Below are positions 1 through 12,399 of a DNA stretch of 64,000 nt, in pieces. Each line of letters opens with the position of its first letter. The first letter of the stretch is position 1. A program made the position numbers and the translations under genes. Source of the stretch: Trichostrongylus colubriformis. Lineage: Eukaryota; Nematoda; Chromadorea; Rhabditida; Trichostrongylidae. The DNA lies in assembly GCA_963978905.1 (NCBI GenBank), contig OZ022257.1, positions 50,052,873 through 50,116,872 on the forward strand. Reading direction: 5' to 3'. Under the pieces are notes generated by a model. The model made no database searches. It had not been told where the DNA came from and saw nothing but the letters and a program-made list of their open reading frames with translations.

Positions 1-161
1 TTGAACAATGTGAGACTCGCAATACTTATTCTAAAAGACTCAAAAAAACTTTTACAAAATTGATTACAAAAGAATTCAATGACTGCTAAAGTATTCTTTC
101 GCACTCAATTTTGTAATAGTCTTTTTGAGTCTTTTGTATTAAAGAGTCTCTCATTGTTCAA
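1..161. repeat. Foldback (inverted-repeat) element at window edge
   Basis: The first ~63 bases and the bases ending at 161 are reverse complements, with termini TTGAACAATG and CATTGTTCAA. The centre is AT-rich and not paired. This looks like a small non-autonomous DNA element. No copy of it was seen elsewhere in the window. The open frame at 79-369 overlaps the right arm and shows no protein-like composition. Confidence 0.6.
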
Positions 162-990
162 TACATATTTAGATCAACATGAAGCTTCGGGACAAGACAA
201 TGCTCAAATTATTTTTTATCCAATTCTGGATAGTACCGAACCAAAACTGGAAATACTCAGAAAATCCTTCCAACTACTCCTAGGAGTCCTTGTATTCGGA
301 CGCCACCACGATGCTATGTCGAATTGTATTGATGCCGTCAAGAAGAATCATAATAACGAGCTTCCCTAACTCCTTTTCCCGTTCAATTATTGTGTTCAAG
401 GAGTGAGAGATTGCTAGGCATGTCTGGAAGTCAGACGATTAGCTTTCGCCGTACTGCATGTCATAATTCTTTTTATTTTCCGGTATACCCTGCTTAATGG
501 TGTTTGAGAAATAGCGGTCTTTGTTTGGCTTCCCCCGCTCGCCCCATATATGTACGTGGAAACATAATGAGCCATTCCACTCAATCTTCATTGGGATTTT
601 ATACACGGCTTGCATCGACTACGGAAAAACAATTCTGCATAATTTGAGAGACTTGTGACTACGCATGAATAAGTAGTTCAAAAGCATAGAAGGGTTATCA
701 TGCGGTGGTAAACGTCTCGCTTCAGAATGCGCCTTGCACTTTACTTTAATCCGGAATCATAATGACATAATGAAGGCTTTTGAACTAATCAATGGCTTGT
801 GATGGCCAGCATGTGCAAGTTAATGCTTCTAACCTTTTGAAGGCATCTGGGACCGATTCCCTGATACGGAATGGAAGCTCAATTTACTGGGATGAACAAC
901 GATCTGGGATTTAGTCCCCACAAATGCAAAGACCGTCTTCAAACGTCAAAGCTGTGCAAAAATGAAGTGGTGACAAGTCACCACTTCATC
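162..990. other. No gene recognised; short perfect palindrome at its end
   Basis: I see no coding signal here. At 963-988 there is a perfect palindrome (TGAAGTGGTGAC, 2-nt centre, then its complement), which directly abuts the TTAA-flanked foldback element starting at 991. Confidence 0.4.
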
Positions 991-1419
991 TTAAAGGAAT
1001 CGTGCACGAAAAAACTAATTTTACCTGTTACCCATATATTTGTGTATTTGCCTAATATGGGCCGCATGCAAAGGTTCACGCAAAAAATGTGAAGCCGGCT
1101 AAGATACAGCACCACGAGATCTCGGCGCGGGACTTACTAGCTAGTGCCCGCCCCGTCGTTCGCCGCGGTCGAAGACGCACTGTAGGAACAGAAAGTTACG
1201 TGAACACTCCTACTCTCCGTTCCCAACCGAGGCGGACGACGGGACGGGGCTTTTTTTTTTCGAAGACCCCGTCCACCCGGCCAAGGATTCGAGGGGCTGT
1301 ATCTTAGCCGAATTCTCACTTTTTCGCATGAAACTTTGCATGAGGCCGTTATTAGGCAGATACAACATATATATGTGGGTAACAAAGAGACTCATTTTTT
1401 CCGCAGACGATTCTCTTGA
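991..1419. mobile_element. TTAA-flanked foldback MITE, diverged copy 1
   Basis: The element begins TTAA-AGGAATCGTGCACG and ends CGATTCTC-TTGA (a mutated TTAA). The arms contain the family landmarks 'GCCTAATATGGGCC', 'AGATACAGCACCAC' and their inverse. Its 429-bp length is close to the 433 bp of the copy at 32443-32875. It is the most diverged of three copies, and a T-run has expanded in the right arm. The TTAA flanks suggest mobilisation by a piggyBac-type transposase; that is inference. Confidence 0.75.
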
Positions 1420-3000
1420 AGAAGTTAGCCTAAGTGCGTGAGTATCGCTGTTTCTACATTTATTACATTTGGAGGAAGCCCTGACTAGCTTCCACATTCC
1501 ATTTCTTTGCCATACGATAGCGTTTTACTACTGGGTCGAAGGTTCCCATAAAAAATGGAATGCTACTGAAAGAGCTGACAAACAGGACCCTAACAAGATT
1601 ATCAAAGGGTGAGCACAGTGGCAGTGGCCTAAGTATGAGGCCACTGTAAGATTCTCACAGAAACGTGATAAATGTAGGTAACGCGATACGAAAGAGCAAC
1701 GCATTTTTCTTGATTCAAATCAAAACAGCATAAGTCATATGCTAGGAAGAGGAGCATGTGAACTTGTTCCGAATTTTTCGCTATCCTGCCCTCTGCGCAG
1801 AGATAATTCAAGCCTACTGGGTGATGTAGACTAGGGAGTTCAAGTTTAAATGAAGAGTAGGCTTAAGAGGCAATGTTTTTCCTCAAATGATGAAAAGAGA
1901 CAGAAAACCAGCATCGAGGCCACGGAGGAAGGGAATGATTGCTGTACGTCCGTAGACATTACGTGTGTGCAGATAGCAAAAAGGTGGGTTGGATCAGTTA
2001 TTTGTGAAAACTCATGAATAGCACAAATTCCGTTTGGATTTTGCTGTCGAACGTCGAAGTGGGTGGGGTTAACGAATTTCCTAATGTCCAGAAACGTGAA
2101 CGAGAACTTGACTCTGTACTTTTCTTTCCAATCAGCACCTTTTCTGACGCTTCTTGCTCAAGGCCAGCTCAGGCGTTGATTGCAAAATACCCGAAAGTCG
2201 GGCGATATTAAAGTAGGGATTGTATCTGGTAATTCAAGAACTACCTGAAGAAGATGGAGGAAGAGGCACTACTCAGCATAAAAATCTTGCGTAACAACGC
2301 TATCCTCCTCTCCAGCTCTCTCTCTCAATTTGGCTTTGCTTTGGACACCGTTGATAAGGAAGAAGTGAATGATAGAGCGAGTAAAAGTCGTGGTGTGCCT
2401 CATGACCGACGACCGTTAAAGATCATAATAAAAAATTCCGCGATGCCGTACTTCAAGATGTTCGATTCATCCAGAGACGGTGGTAAGGGTGATTTGGACC
2501 ATGCAAAAAATTGCTGAATATGAAAGCTGATGTACTTATTAGTACGACAGTGGAAAAAAACGCAATGAAACGAAAACCCGAGTAGGAATACCCCTCCTTC
2601 CGTTGGTTTTCGAATTACAAAGCTCGGAGCAGGACAGGGCGGGCCGGGGTAAAAAAAGCGCTAGCAGTTAGAAAGACGCTTCCACCACAGCTAGGAGGCA
2701 TGCCTTCACTGGAAATTCCGCTGCAAGTAGTCTTCCTAGGCCTGGTTTTTATATGACTGAATCACTTTGGGAGTTCTTCACTGACCACTTTACCTCCTTT
2801 ACCATTTTTGAGGAAGGGAATGTGAGGGTGTAGGCCACTGCAGATGGTATTTGGAGCGTTGGAGCGTTCTAGTGGGAAGCTTACTCGAAGCGACGAAACG
2901 CGATCTGGTGGACGCGTTCTGGTCAGGCGCCGCCTCCAACAAAATGTGTGCGACCATCACCAGAATTCCGCGGTTCCGGTTGACATGGGTGTGGGTGACG
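1420..3000. other. No gene recognised; old repeat segment inside
   Basis: No coherent gene is visible. The segment around 2545-2720 (AATGAAACG, CCCCTCC, GGAGC(A)GGRC(A)GGG and AAGAAGGCGGC-like blocks) is loosely similar to 62070-62200, suggesting two old copies of one dispersed repeat. Confidence 0.35.
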
Positions 3001-3330
3001 GCAGGGCACTCTCAAGTGTCGAGGAAAACAGCCGCTTCACTACAACCTTCCTCCGCCCCCCCCCCCCTCCTACGGGAACCGAATACGACCACCCCTTTTT
3101 GACCTCTACAATACCAGTAACTGCTGAGTTGCAGTATGTTTTGTTGCTATGTGTTCTTACATGAAGCAAAAAGATATTTCACATTTTCTCTCACGGATTG
3201 GCTGTGATATACCATTCGCTCCCTATCTGCTTATTGAAAGTTCAGATTCTGGTTGAAGGTACAACCCTCCACTTCTTGTGTGCGGTCCAACACGACCCTC
3301 CCTGTCGAGGAAACCTTGACTCCCGGCGTC
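3001..3330 (+). repeat. Dispersed ~330-bp repeat, copy 1
   Basis: Shares ordered blocks with 32956-33299 and 50021-50320: GCAGGGCACTCTCAAGTGTC, TTTTTGACCTCTACAATACC, a TGTTTTGTTGCTATGT-like block, and GTCGAGGAAACCTTGACTCC near the end. All three copies have the same orientation. No terminal inverted repeats or coding capacity are apparent, so the class is unknown. Confidence 0.7.
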
Positions 3331-4229
3331 TTCAGTTTGAAAAATATACGGTAGGGATACTGTAAGGACTACTGTAGGTCACCTCTCACCCTCACCTTGG
3401 ACATTTCAGTGCATATCGCTTGTAGAGTTACCCAACTAGCCGCTTGTGTCGACTGCTCACTTTTGAAAGACATCAGAGCTACACAGAATAATCACATATA
3501 AACGTGACATAGATAGTCCATAGGGTTTTTGAGGTTTTTGTTATCCTTTTCTCTATACTATTTTGTTACAGTTGACTAAATTGCGCTGTGTTTTCGATTA
3601 TACCACTTCGATGTTGCAAAAGTACATTAGAGGGCTCCTATTATCGCCAGCCAGGGTACACAAAGAGTCGAGAATTCCTCGACAGGGGTTCGTATTTGAC
3701 GGGCGAGATGGGGGATCGTAATTGGAAAGGTTAGCAATGGTTCCACGCTAGATCATGAGCGGAACGTGTCGTCGGTGAATGCATTTATTACCATTCTCTG
3801 TACTGCCTTATTTAAAACAAATCCACTGAACCAGTGTGTAAGCGGTCGAAAAGGGTCAATTGTATCCACTTGTCTCTCGTGCCCACTATAGCCTCCTTAA
3901 AGGCACCGGGAGGGGGGCAAGGGCGGAATAACGTTTACAAAAACAATGGCGTCTGAAAACAAACATATGGGTTCGGTAGATACAATGTGTAACGAAACCG
4001 GCGTTGAAAAACTCGCCATAGGGCGGTATTTGCCCCCAGGGCGCGCTTCCGTCCGAACTGCAAGCTTCCATGGCCGAGCCACGCTTCGTTCATTTTAGAG
4101 CTTGTCTTCGGCCTGATGTAACCTTATTTTTGAATTATTTCCTCTTTAGACTGTTTTCTAGTGACATATTTTACTTGTTTACTTATGGATCTTCTTAATT
4201 GTGCATTTCTATACCCGAAAATCTCAGAA
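3331..4229. other. No gene or element recognised
   Basis: Only short frames without protein-like composition. Nothing else was identified. Confidence 0.4.
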
Positions 4230-4461
4230 GGGTCAAATAGTCGGGGGGAGACGCAACTTTGCGTCGACGTCGAAGCTGCTTTCCCTTACTAGGCTTAGGC
4301 TAAAATTGATACCCCTTCCTCCCTCATTAAAAAGCATCTGTCAAAGCATATGTCTCATCTGCTTTAGCCTAACCCTAGGAAGGGGAAGAAGCTTTCACGT
4401 GGGTGAAAATTTTGCGTCTTCCCCCCCCCCCCCCCCACCCCACCCCGACTTTATTTGACCC
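4230..4461. mobile_element. GGGTCAAA-ended MITE, copy 1
   Basis: Ends are GGGTCAAATA and TTATTTGACCC in inverted orientation, with an inner pair GGGGGGAGACGC / GCGTCTTCCCCCC. A long C-run occurs near 4421-4436. A related copy lies in SNAPC3 intron 1 (19497-19668), and one end recurs at about 37433. Confidence 0.65.
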
Positions 4462-5306
4462 GTAAGTACATCTAGAAACAATATAAGAAAGAACAAAGTA
4501 AAAACTAAAAGGAAAAAACAAATCTATAATAGAACCATCTTCTTTTGACACCATGCCAAGGCGTCAAATTGGCGAGTTTGTGCAATGGCGGCCACTCAAA
4601 CTCGTCCACACTACGTCTGTTCTACAGTAAGCCAAATTACCCCCTCCTGGTGTCTTTAAAAGGGCGCATTGGAATAATTTTTTGCACCTCAGTTGCGCAA
4701 TAACTAAGTCATTGCTCCAGAAATGTGAAAACGCTGCGGATAAACAAGCAAAAGGGCAGAACAGGAACAGATTTAATAGGGCGCGCCTTCGTAACAACTT
4801 CTTCCCAAGGCTCTTCAAATAAGTGCAGCAAATTAAGACGTGTGTGAAAAATCCTTCACTGCGCGCGATGTGTTGGAGCCATGAGTCCCCAAATTGGACC
4901 TTCGAGGTTGAAATCTGAACCTAAACAACCATGCATTCAACGGTTTTGTAGGCTGTCGTGGATACCATTTAGTAAGTAGCTTTTGTGCCATTCCATTAAT
5001 TACACAACACTTCGTAATCTATCCATTTATCATTCGAATATAAATCGAACAAATGTTGACTGTTTCGTGTTTTGGAATGTTCGGTTTTTCTCTCTCCTAC
5101 TGATAGGGCGCTTTGAGCGCATGGTAAATGAATAAATAAGTAGAACATGGCAGTGGAATGTGGCAAAAATACTTGGAAGTACTGGAGTGTACTATAATAA
5201 ATTGTAAAATTCTCCAAGTTCTCTCTTCTTGAAACCTCGGCATGTTTTTAATTATCCGTGTGTTTTTAATTTTTGATGTTTATCGCCGCAGCTCGCGATG
5301 CGAAAG
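4462..5306. other. No gene or element recognised
   Basis: AT-rich stretch with no supported gene, repeat or RNA. Confidence 0.4.
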
Positions 5307-5581
5307 TTATTCGTGTGTTGCTTTGCCAAACGAGGTTTTTAAGTGGACCAGTTTATTTTTGGCCTAACGTTTCGACCCGTTCGTCGTCTTCAGAGGCTCC
5401 GTGATCCACCGCGAGTGGTAAGACGTCGCTACCAACATCACACTAACACGAGTTGGTAGCGACGTCCTACCACTCGCGGTGGATCACGGGGCCTCTGAAG
5501 ACGACGAACGGGTCGAAACTTTAGGCCAAAAATAAACTGGTCCACCTAAAAACCTCGTTTGGCAAAGCAACACACGAATAA
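5307..5581. mobile_element. Near-perfect foldback MITE (275 bp)
   Basis: Termini TTATTCGTGTGTTGC and GCAACACACGAATAA. The arms pair over about 130 bp with about four mismatches and leave a spacer of roughly 15 bp (ATCACACTAACACG region). It has no coding capacity. The close match of the arms suggests recent activity or gene conversion between arms. The terminal TTA/TAA may be the target duplication. Confidence 0.85.
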
Positions 5582-7125
5582 ATTGTAGACTCGAACTAAG
5601 CAGGAAAAGGATATTAAATGTATAAGCCACCAAATCACCAACCCTCTTAGATCATTAATCATTATCAACAAAGGTCTCACATTGCATCCACTTCCCTTTA
5701 CAGCCGGAAGGTATGACCATTGCGTGACCATGTACGCATGGGCCTGGGTCGAGCGCATCCGTCATCGCTTTTGCTAATTATTGCTCCTCCTTTTTCCACT
5801 CTGATAAAAATCCGCCGAGTGAAGAGAACCAACCTCACATTCTGCGATACCGAGGGAGACCCTTCAACTCGTGGAAAGCTTCCACGAAACTTCCAATCTG
5901 CTCGTATTTCGCGATCTCGGCGAAACACCACACTAACGGATTTGCACGATCAGAAGACGAATCGGAGTTAGTTAAGGATCCAATATTAATAGTCCCATGC
6001 ACCAAGTACCTAAAGATACACGACGGAATCGGTGGTGCATGTGCATTTTACGATATGTAGTTAGAGGGGTTATTGGCAGTGCATGTGCATTTAACAGCCT
6101 GTAGTTATGCGACTACGATTCCCATACAGCACCTATCTCGACATGAGACAGCACTCACAGATAGTATTCGATATGTATAACCATATCCATGTATAAGTAG
6201 CAATCCAAACATACGAGGTGGCGTAGGTGATAAGTGAAGGCGCAAGCTCCCACTCGAGTAAAGCTGCAAAAGCCGATCCCCCTCTCCTAAGAAAGGATTT
6301 GTATCATTTGCTGGAGTGCAAGAGACGTGGGAAGATGTTTGCATAAGACACCATCGTTGACGTAGACGCTTACTGCCAGGGTTTGCATAATCTTAATTAG
6401 AATACTACAAAACTTTAGCTCTCATTGAAAGTGGTTTTTGAGCTATCTGGCCCAGTGTCGAGGAAAAACTCACGAAAAGGATCTATTAGAAACCATAAAT
6501 TTTGCAGTACTAGCTGAGATGCGTAATCTCACACTTCTCTGGAACTACAAGACCAGAAGTGTGCTGCACAATAAAGGTGAGATCGCGCACCAATAATTCC
6601 ATAGTAGGGATCATTTCGATAGAGAGCGTCATCTTCTATTTCTGGAGTAGGGCAAATGCTCGGCCATGATTTCGAGCAATGTTCACTTGAAAAGAAAAGG
6701 CCTTAATCCATGATCTTCAAGGTTTTACGACTGCGGATGCACACGCGAAGACTACAAATGGTACTACGGATCCATGCGCATTGCATCTCAATGGTTATGA
6801 AATTGTCTTGAAGCGGGAAAAGGCTTAAAGAAATAGCTTTCACCAGAATCAGGTGCGTTTATGGGAAATATTTAGAAAAGAGCAGCAGATGTTACCCAAT
6901 TTGAGGAAAACTGGATAACTATCCCTTAATCGACAGAAATCCCTCACTGACCAGGTGCCTCGGTGCTACGACGCTTACACAGTTCCAAATAGTGACAATG
7001 TACTAGCCTTTTTCCGTGTTTTTGTACCTATGCGCGTTTCGTTGAGCTATAAGGTTCCCATGGCTCAATGAATTTTTCGAAAGGTTTAGGCATTTCAATG
7101 AATTTTTAGTAGAATAATTTGTTTC
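5582..7125. other. No gene recognised
   Basis: Several short frames, none resembling a protein. Two similar phrases near 6031 and 6079 (GTGCATGTGCATTT) are a short direct repeat. Confidence 0.35.
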
Positions 7126-7126
7126 A

Positions 7127-7420
7127 AGGGCGGAGGTGGTGTAGTGACAGGTGGCACACATCCCACTCCCATGGTGCGGGGATCAAATCCCCCATCAACG
7201 CCCGCCCGTTCGATAAAGCCTTCCATCACCTGCGGGGTTGGTGCCAGACTCATTCGGGAGGAGAAAAGCCTCGAGTTTTACATCAGCTGGCCACCGCAAG
7301 TCATTGTATGGGCGACATCACATTCACCAGCCACCACGATTCTGAATGGAACTAGAATGTGCGGCGCATCCCAGGAAGGGATTGATCAACGCCAAAAACC
7401 TTATTCGTTATCCTTTTAAT
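7127..7420 (+). mobile_element. tRNA-derived SINE, most complete copy
   Basis: The head GGGCGGAGGTGGTGTAGTGA resembles a Pol III A box, and GGGGATCAAATCCCC about 40 bp later resembles a B box (GGTTCRANTCC) inside a T-arm-like hairpin. A body (GTCATTGTATGGGCGACATC) and tail (GGCGCATCCCAGGAAGGG, then a T-rich end) follow. The head and body recur at 56374-56615. Related tails occur at 14390-14500, 16290-16410 and, inverted, 61205-61480. Confidence 0.75.
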
Positions 7421-8341
7421 TTTTCGAATTTTTGAGACAAGTACACATCTACCAAAGTTATGGTAAAAAATTCCAAACCGAGTATATTGTTGACCGCTAT
7501 AGGACCGCAACGGCGCGGGACTGACGCTAGGGAGAAGAAGAAGGTCCACGTGCATAACTTATGGTGCGCGTTGGATGAATTACAACTCTTCTGCAGCTTG
7601 CGAGTAGGCCACCGGGTTCGCTTGCTTTTGAGGCTGAAAGGTTCATTTTTGCAAAGTGAAGTAAAATGCGATGGCATTTTATGGGCAGAAAATTACAGGA
7701 GTTCACTGAAGCCGCTCCCCAGGTTCCAACGTCTCGCGACCTGCCAACGAAATGGCGTAGGACACTGAAGTGGTCGAATACGTCAGGAGACCATTATGGG
7801 CATTATTTTGCCCGAGGTTGAAAGCGACGGGATGCAGTAAAAGCGGATGACATTGTCATTTGACGTTTATCACCCGCTGCTGCTTTGTTATGACTCGTGA
7901 GACTGCCTTACCCATGGATCGTGAAAGCAACGGTTGCTAATTGTCTACTTTTGGCAGCTAGCAACTGCAGACTTGATCATCCCTACAACTTTTGGGATTG
8001 TAATGTTATCGCAGAAAAACCTAAGCGACGTCTTTAAAGGCAGTGGACACTTTAACCTAGAAGTCGAAAATGAAATCAGATGTGCCGTAATGGTTCTGTG
8101 AAAAAAATCAAAAAAAAACTACTGGAAGCTCGACAATAGTGAAGGCTATTCACCCCTTATACTCGGCGAGCGCGGACGTGTTTTCCTGCGTAATACATGA
8201 ATGAAATACATATTGATCGGAGCTGCGCGGAGGCACGCTTTTGAATGCGCTTTCATGTGGCTTGGGACGCACACGGTGAGCCATCTGCTCAAACTAGGAC
8301 CCCGTTGAAAAGTCTGAACAACGTCTTCCACAGCAGCTTGC
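7421..8341. other. No gene recognised
   Basis: No supported gene, RNA or element. Confidence 0.35.
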
Positions 8342-8583
8342 GGGGTGTGTACCCTTATGTCAGGATTTTGCACGACGACAAGCGGCGTGCGACGTAGTGT
8401 GTGCGAGCTGTGCGCGTCGCGATAGTTGGGTCTTAGAACGATTACACGCTAATGCTAGGGGCGCGATACGCAGTTGACTTGTAATCGCTTCGGGGCCCAA
8501 CAACATGACGCCTTCAGCTCGTTCGCATTGTTTCGCTTGCGACATGCCGCGGTGCGAAATCCTGACATGAGGGTACACACCCC
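8342..8583. mobile_element. Foldback MITE with GGGGTGTGTACCC ends
   Basis: The left end GGGGTGTGTACCCTTATGTC pairs with the right end GACATGAGGGTACACACCCC. Inner parts pair only patchily, and the centre carries GCGATAGTTGGG-type blocks. It is non-coding, 242 bp long, and a single copy in the window. Confidence 0.75.
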
Positions 8584-11500
8584 AATTTGCGCTATACACT
8601 GTCTCCCTGGGCCTTACTCTCCCTCTCGGTTGATCAGCTTTCCTTGCGCTACTGCTATATTATTGTTTCCGCTGCAGACAAGCAATAATCTCATTACTTC
8701 TTGATATGGAGATTACCGCTGCACTACAAATCGCCCCAGCCTTCGCGCTCTCCACGTCCATTTAAGCCTTTTGAAACCCCATGAATAAACCAAAGACGCT
8801 AAAAGGAGACGTAGAAGGCTCACCGAAAAAGCTCCCCAGGAACTCTTTTCAACGACCCGCTTTCTAACACTTTCGCTGAAAGCTTTGGGATTCTGAGGAT
8901 TAGCCTTTTGGAAAAGAAGGAGCAGAAGACGGAAACGAATAAACATCACAAAGTACAAAACACGGAAGTGATCTCCATGGGATATTCTGCGTAGCAATCC
9001 ACTTTGCAAGTATGCTAAACGGAAAATCAAGAGGGTTTCGAGGTTTCAGAACGTTGTGGTGTCATCACAAAAAAAAATTAAATTCAGCCATTAACAAACT
9101 AGCCAATCTTTTAAAACATTCATGATTAGCATTTACCTGCTTACTTCCATTTACGTCTTTGTGCGAGTTCACAAAATTCAGCGACTGATCAAAAAAAAAA
9201 AAAGAAAAAAGTTGACGAAGGGATTAAAGAAGAAAGAGACAACGACGCATATGCCAACTATTTCGAGTGGTGGGCCGAGGCGGACTTAGGTGGTGGCTCT
9301 ACAAGGTTAATTGTAGAACGCGGTTCCAGATGTACAAAACTAACGCTTTTCCGTCCTTTTCATCCCAAGGACCTTTTTTGGGGAAAATATTGAAATATTG
9401 GCGATTTTTGGTTTCCAGACGATACCCGATTGTGACAACACAAGCAGGATGAAATATAATACAATGTAATATTATTCATTTATATAATAGCTTTCAGTTA
9501 CTTATTGATAATTGTGTGCCCTAATCTGTCCAGGAGGTATCAAGAAAAAGGCACCTTAGACTTTTGACGCTAACTTTTTTCATTTATATGTATTCGGATT
9601 ACCTAGCAGTGCCCAAATTTTATTATTTTCCCGATTTCCTCGAAACTATGTGGAGGCTCGGTTTTCATTAGCGAACGGGTAAACACGCAGAATTTTACGA
9701 AATGTGCAAAACCATTAAAACACCGGAAGGAGTAAATCCGGCAGCTGGTGGAATATGAAAGTGGAAGTGCTAAGGGGTGTAACAGTAGAAAAGAACTGCG
9801 GAAAACCACGAATTAGGATGAAAAACACTCACCTCTCTCGTGCCCCTCTGCGTCGCTAGCCGGGTAGTGTGCAGACGGGCGGAGAGACTATGTCAGACAG
9901 TCGCGAAGGTTGTCCCGCCCTGGTCGGCAACTCGTCCGGCTGCAGGACTGCAGTACAACAACGCCGTGCTGCGGGTCGTGATAAGACCCCAAGCCGAGCC
10001 TTTTCAATGCTAGTTTCGCCACACATCACCTCTTCTGGAGTAAAAGGTTTCTTCTCAGAGAACATGTATTCACAGTTCTCAGTTTTCCCTTGCCCCACCC
10101 AAAGACTTTAATGTGCACATTTTCCTTAAAAAAAAAACTGAATAAAGGGCATGACTTTAGCAATTATCAGGTTTTTTTTGGCATGCGCCAGCGCCACTTA
10201 TTCTGCCACCTTTTCAGAGTTGCCTTAGTATAGTACTTGATCATGCAATGATTTCCGTAAGCCACTCGAAATGCAGGTCTCACAATACCCCAGAGCAGCC
10301 AGGTTCAATCTGCTGACGCTGACGGGATAAACTCCTCGGTTTGCCTGGATGAGTAATGGTCTGGAATCCGATCAGTGCGTTATGCGAAGCGGAACGGTAT
10401 CGCTTTCCTTAAAGGCGCACCACGCGATAATCAAAGTGGCCCTTACCTTTTCAGGGCAGGTAGACCCTTGGATAGTTGTGAAGATTGCACCCCTTTCGCG
10501 GCGCCACGGCTCACCCCCGCCGCGCACGACCTGGTCGACCTGAGCCGAGTTGAACCCACCGAGCCGAATCACACCCGGCTTAGACAGAGGGAAACTTGCG
10601 ATAAGACAAGATAAGGCAGCGATATCATTAGCGAAGGTAGCTTCAACATAGAAGAGCAGGTGATATCGTAGCATTTTGAGCGATATCATCGAGGAAAAAC
10701 TCATTTCCAAGCCCCCATACTTGTACCAGGACCGATGGCAGAGAGCTTTATTTTTGGTAGTTGTGAAGGGTTTCGATTCATCTTTCTACACTAGTGGGTA
10801 AATCAGGGCCTCTACATCCTGTAACACGCGCGATAGCTCTCACAATTTTTCGGGAGGTGTGCCTTTAATATCATTTTTCTCTCAAGACTACAATCGAATG
10901 GAAATATTCAGACATTCTTTAAGAAGTGTTCAGCTAAAGCAGAAATTCTCCTAGAAAATCAAAATAGAGCCATGGTCGAATGAAACGAGAAAGGAACTTG
11001 CCCAACAACAGCAATAAAATCGTCTAGTTGAAGTGAGCGAAAAATTGCCGCGGGATAAACGAAAGGAGTAAACAGCGAGAGTAAAAGGACGAAATTAGTG
11101 ACTGCAATGACCTAACTGTCTATCCATCTCACGTGAGTGCATAAGATCCTCTTTGGAAGCAGGCAAATCGTTCTCATATCGAAAAACAACTTGATGAAAT
11201 GGGCATGATATGTAATATTCTTAAGATAGATCCTTTTGAGCGGTGATGTCTCGACCAGACAAGTTAGCGTGCAAGATTGGCAGCTTCATTTCCTGCACAT
11301 GTGTTCGCACGTAGCGCGCCATCAGAGAAAAACTTTTATGGAAGTCATGTCTAGGCCACGCCCCTCTATTCAAGCCACGCCTTTCGTGTACCCGTGACGT
11401 ATTGCCGTAGACTCTTCGAATACATCATCGACAGTACAGGGTGGCCAGAAAGTATGGTACGGTAATTCTTTACCCATAAAAAATGAAGGGGCACATTTTT

Positions 11501-11658
11501 TTTGCAAAATTTCGGTATTCGACAGACACGTATAAGGGAACTACTACCCGAGAAGCATCCCAAAGGACCGCGTTCAATCAAAGTGAGAGCTCTTGACTTT
11601 TGCTTAAAGCTTCCATGGGGTGCCGCAATTACGTGGCATCGTAGTTATGCTGCTCTCG
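8584..11658. other. Gene-free stretch with one old repeat
   Basis: No gene is supported. The segment about 9870-10060, read on the minus strand, shares blocks (GAAACCTT, GTGTGGCGAAACT, TTGAAAA(G)GC) with 17965-18060, so the two are probably copies of one old dispersed repeat in opposite orientation. Confidence 0.35.
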
Positions 11659-12008
11659 TAAGGCAGCGGTCATACTTTGCGCACCAACGCCGGTGTCTGC
11701 GTCAAATTGCCGCAGGTCTCGGCGTCAATCTGGAAACGCGCCCCATTTGCAAAAAACCCATTTTAACCACACTACAGTATGGTGATTGTGGCGCCAAATG
11801 ACGCCGGTGTCGAGTTCAAATCTTGGCATAGTGCCACACTATGCCATGTTCAATCGAATATCTGGGCTCTCGCCACGATCACCATAGTGGCCGAGACCTG
11901 CGTCTCTTTGACGTGGCACTATGCCGTCAACAGCCTGCGTCTGCGTCAACACCGGCGGCAGTTGACGCAGACGCAGGCTTCGCTGCGGAAGGTATGACCA
12001 CGGCCTAA
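11659..12008. mobile_element. CATACTTTGCG foldback element, copy 1
   Basis: Ends TAAGGCAGCGGTCATACTTT and GGTATGACCACGGCCTAA. The interior is built of inverted CGCCGGTGTCTGCGTCAA-type modules, with a second internal pair (ATGGTGATTGTGGC / GCCACGATCACCAT). The interior differs from other family members, but the ends match. Confidence 0.75.
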
Positions 12009-12116
12009 AGCTCACTGCGAATTTGTCCGGACTCCAGAAAGAGAAGTACGCGCGAGCTGCTTTTTGAATCTTGCACACAAAAATTTTTGACCGCAAAGTT
12101 AGCGATGTTTGCATGA

Positions 12117-12399
12117 TTAAGCCGCTTTCATACTTTGCGCAACGACGCCGTCACGTGCGTGACAGCGTCAAATCGACGCCGTCATCTGCGTTGATTTCAC
12201 GCCGTCATGCGCGTGACGGCGTCAAACTCACGCAACCATTTGCCCGCCGCAGGAGACGGCGTCCATAGATAATGCGGACCCAATCAAACTACAGTATGGT
12301 GATTGTGGCCGATTCGAATCTTGGCGCTGTGCCAATACACGAAGCGGCCACGATCACCTTAGTGACGGCGTCGGTGCGCAAAGTATGAAAGCGGTCTTA
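12117..12399. mobile_element. CATACTTTGCG foldback element, copy 2
   Basis: Ends TTAAGCCGCTTTCATACTTT and AAAGTATGAAAGCGGTCTTA, with inverted ACGCCGTCACGCGTGACGGC-type modules in the core. It lies only 108 bp from copy 1 and shares with it the ACTACAGTATGGTGATTGTG segment (11772 and 12289). Confidence 0.75.

Noticed and set aside
79..369. 96-codon open frame at the window start
   Set aside because: Begins inside the right arm region of a foldback element, has no splice or start context, and composition is not protein-like.
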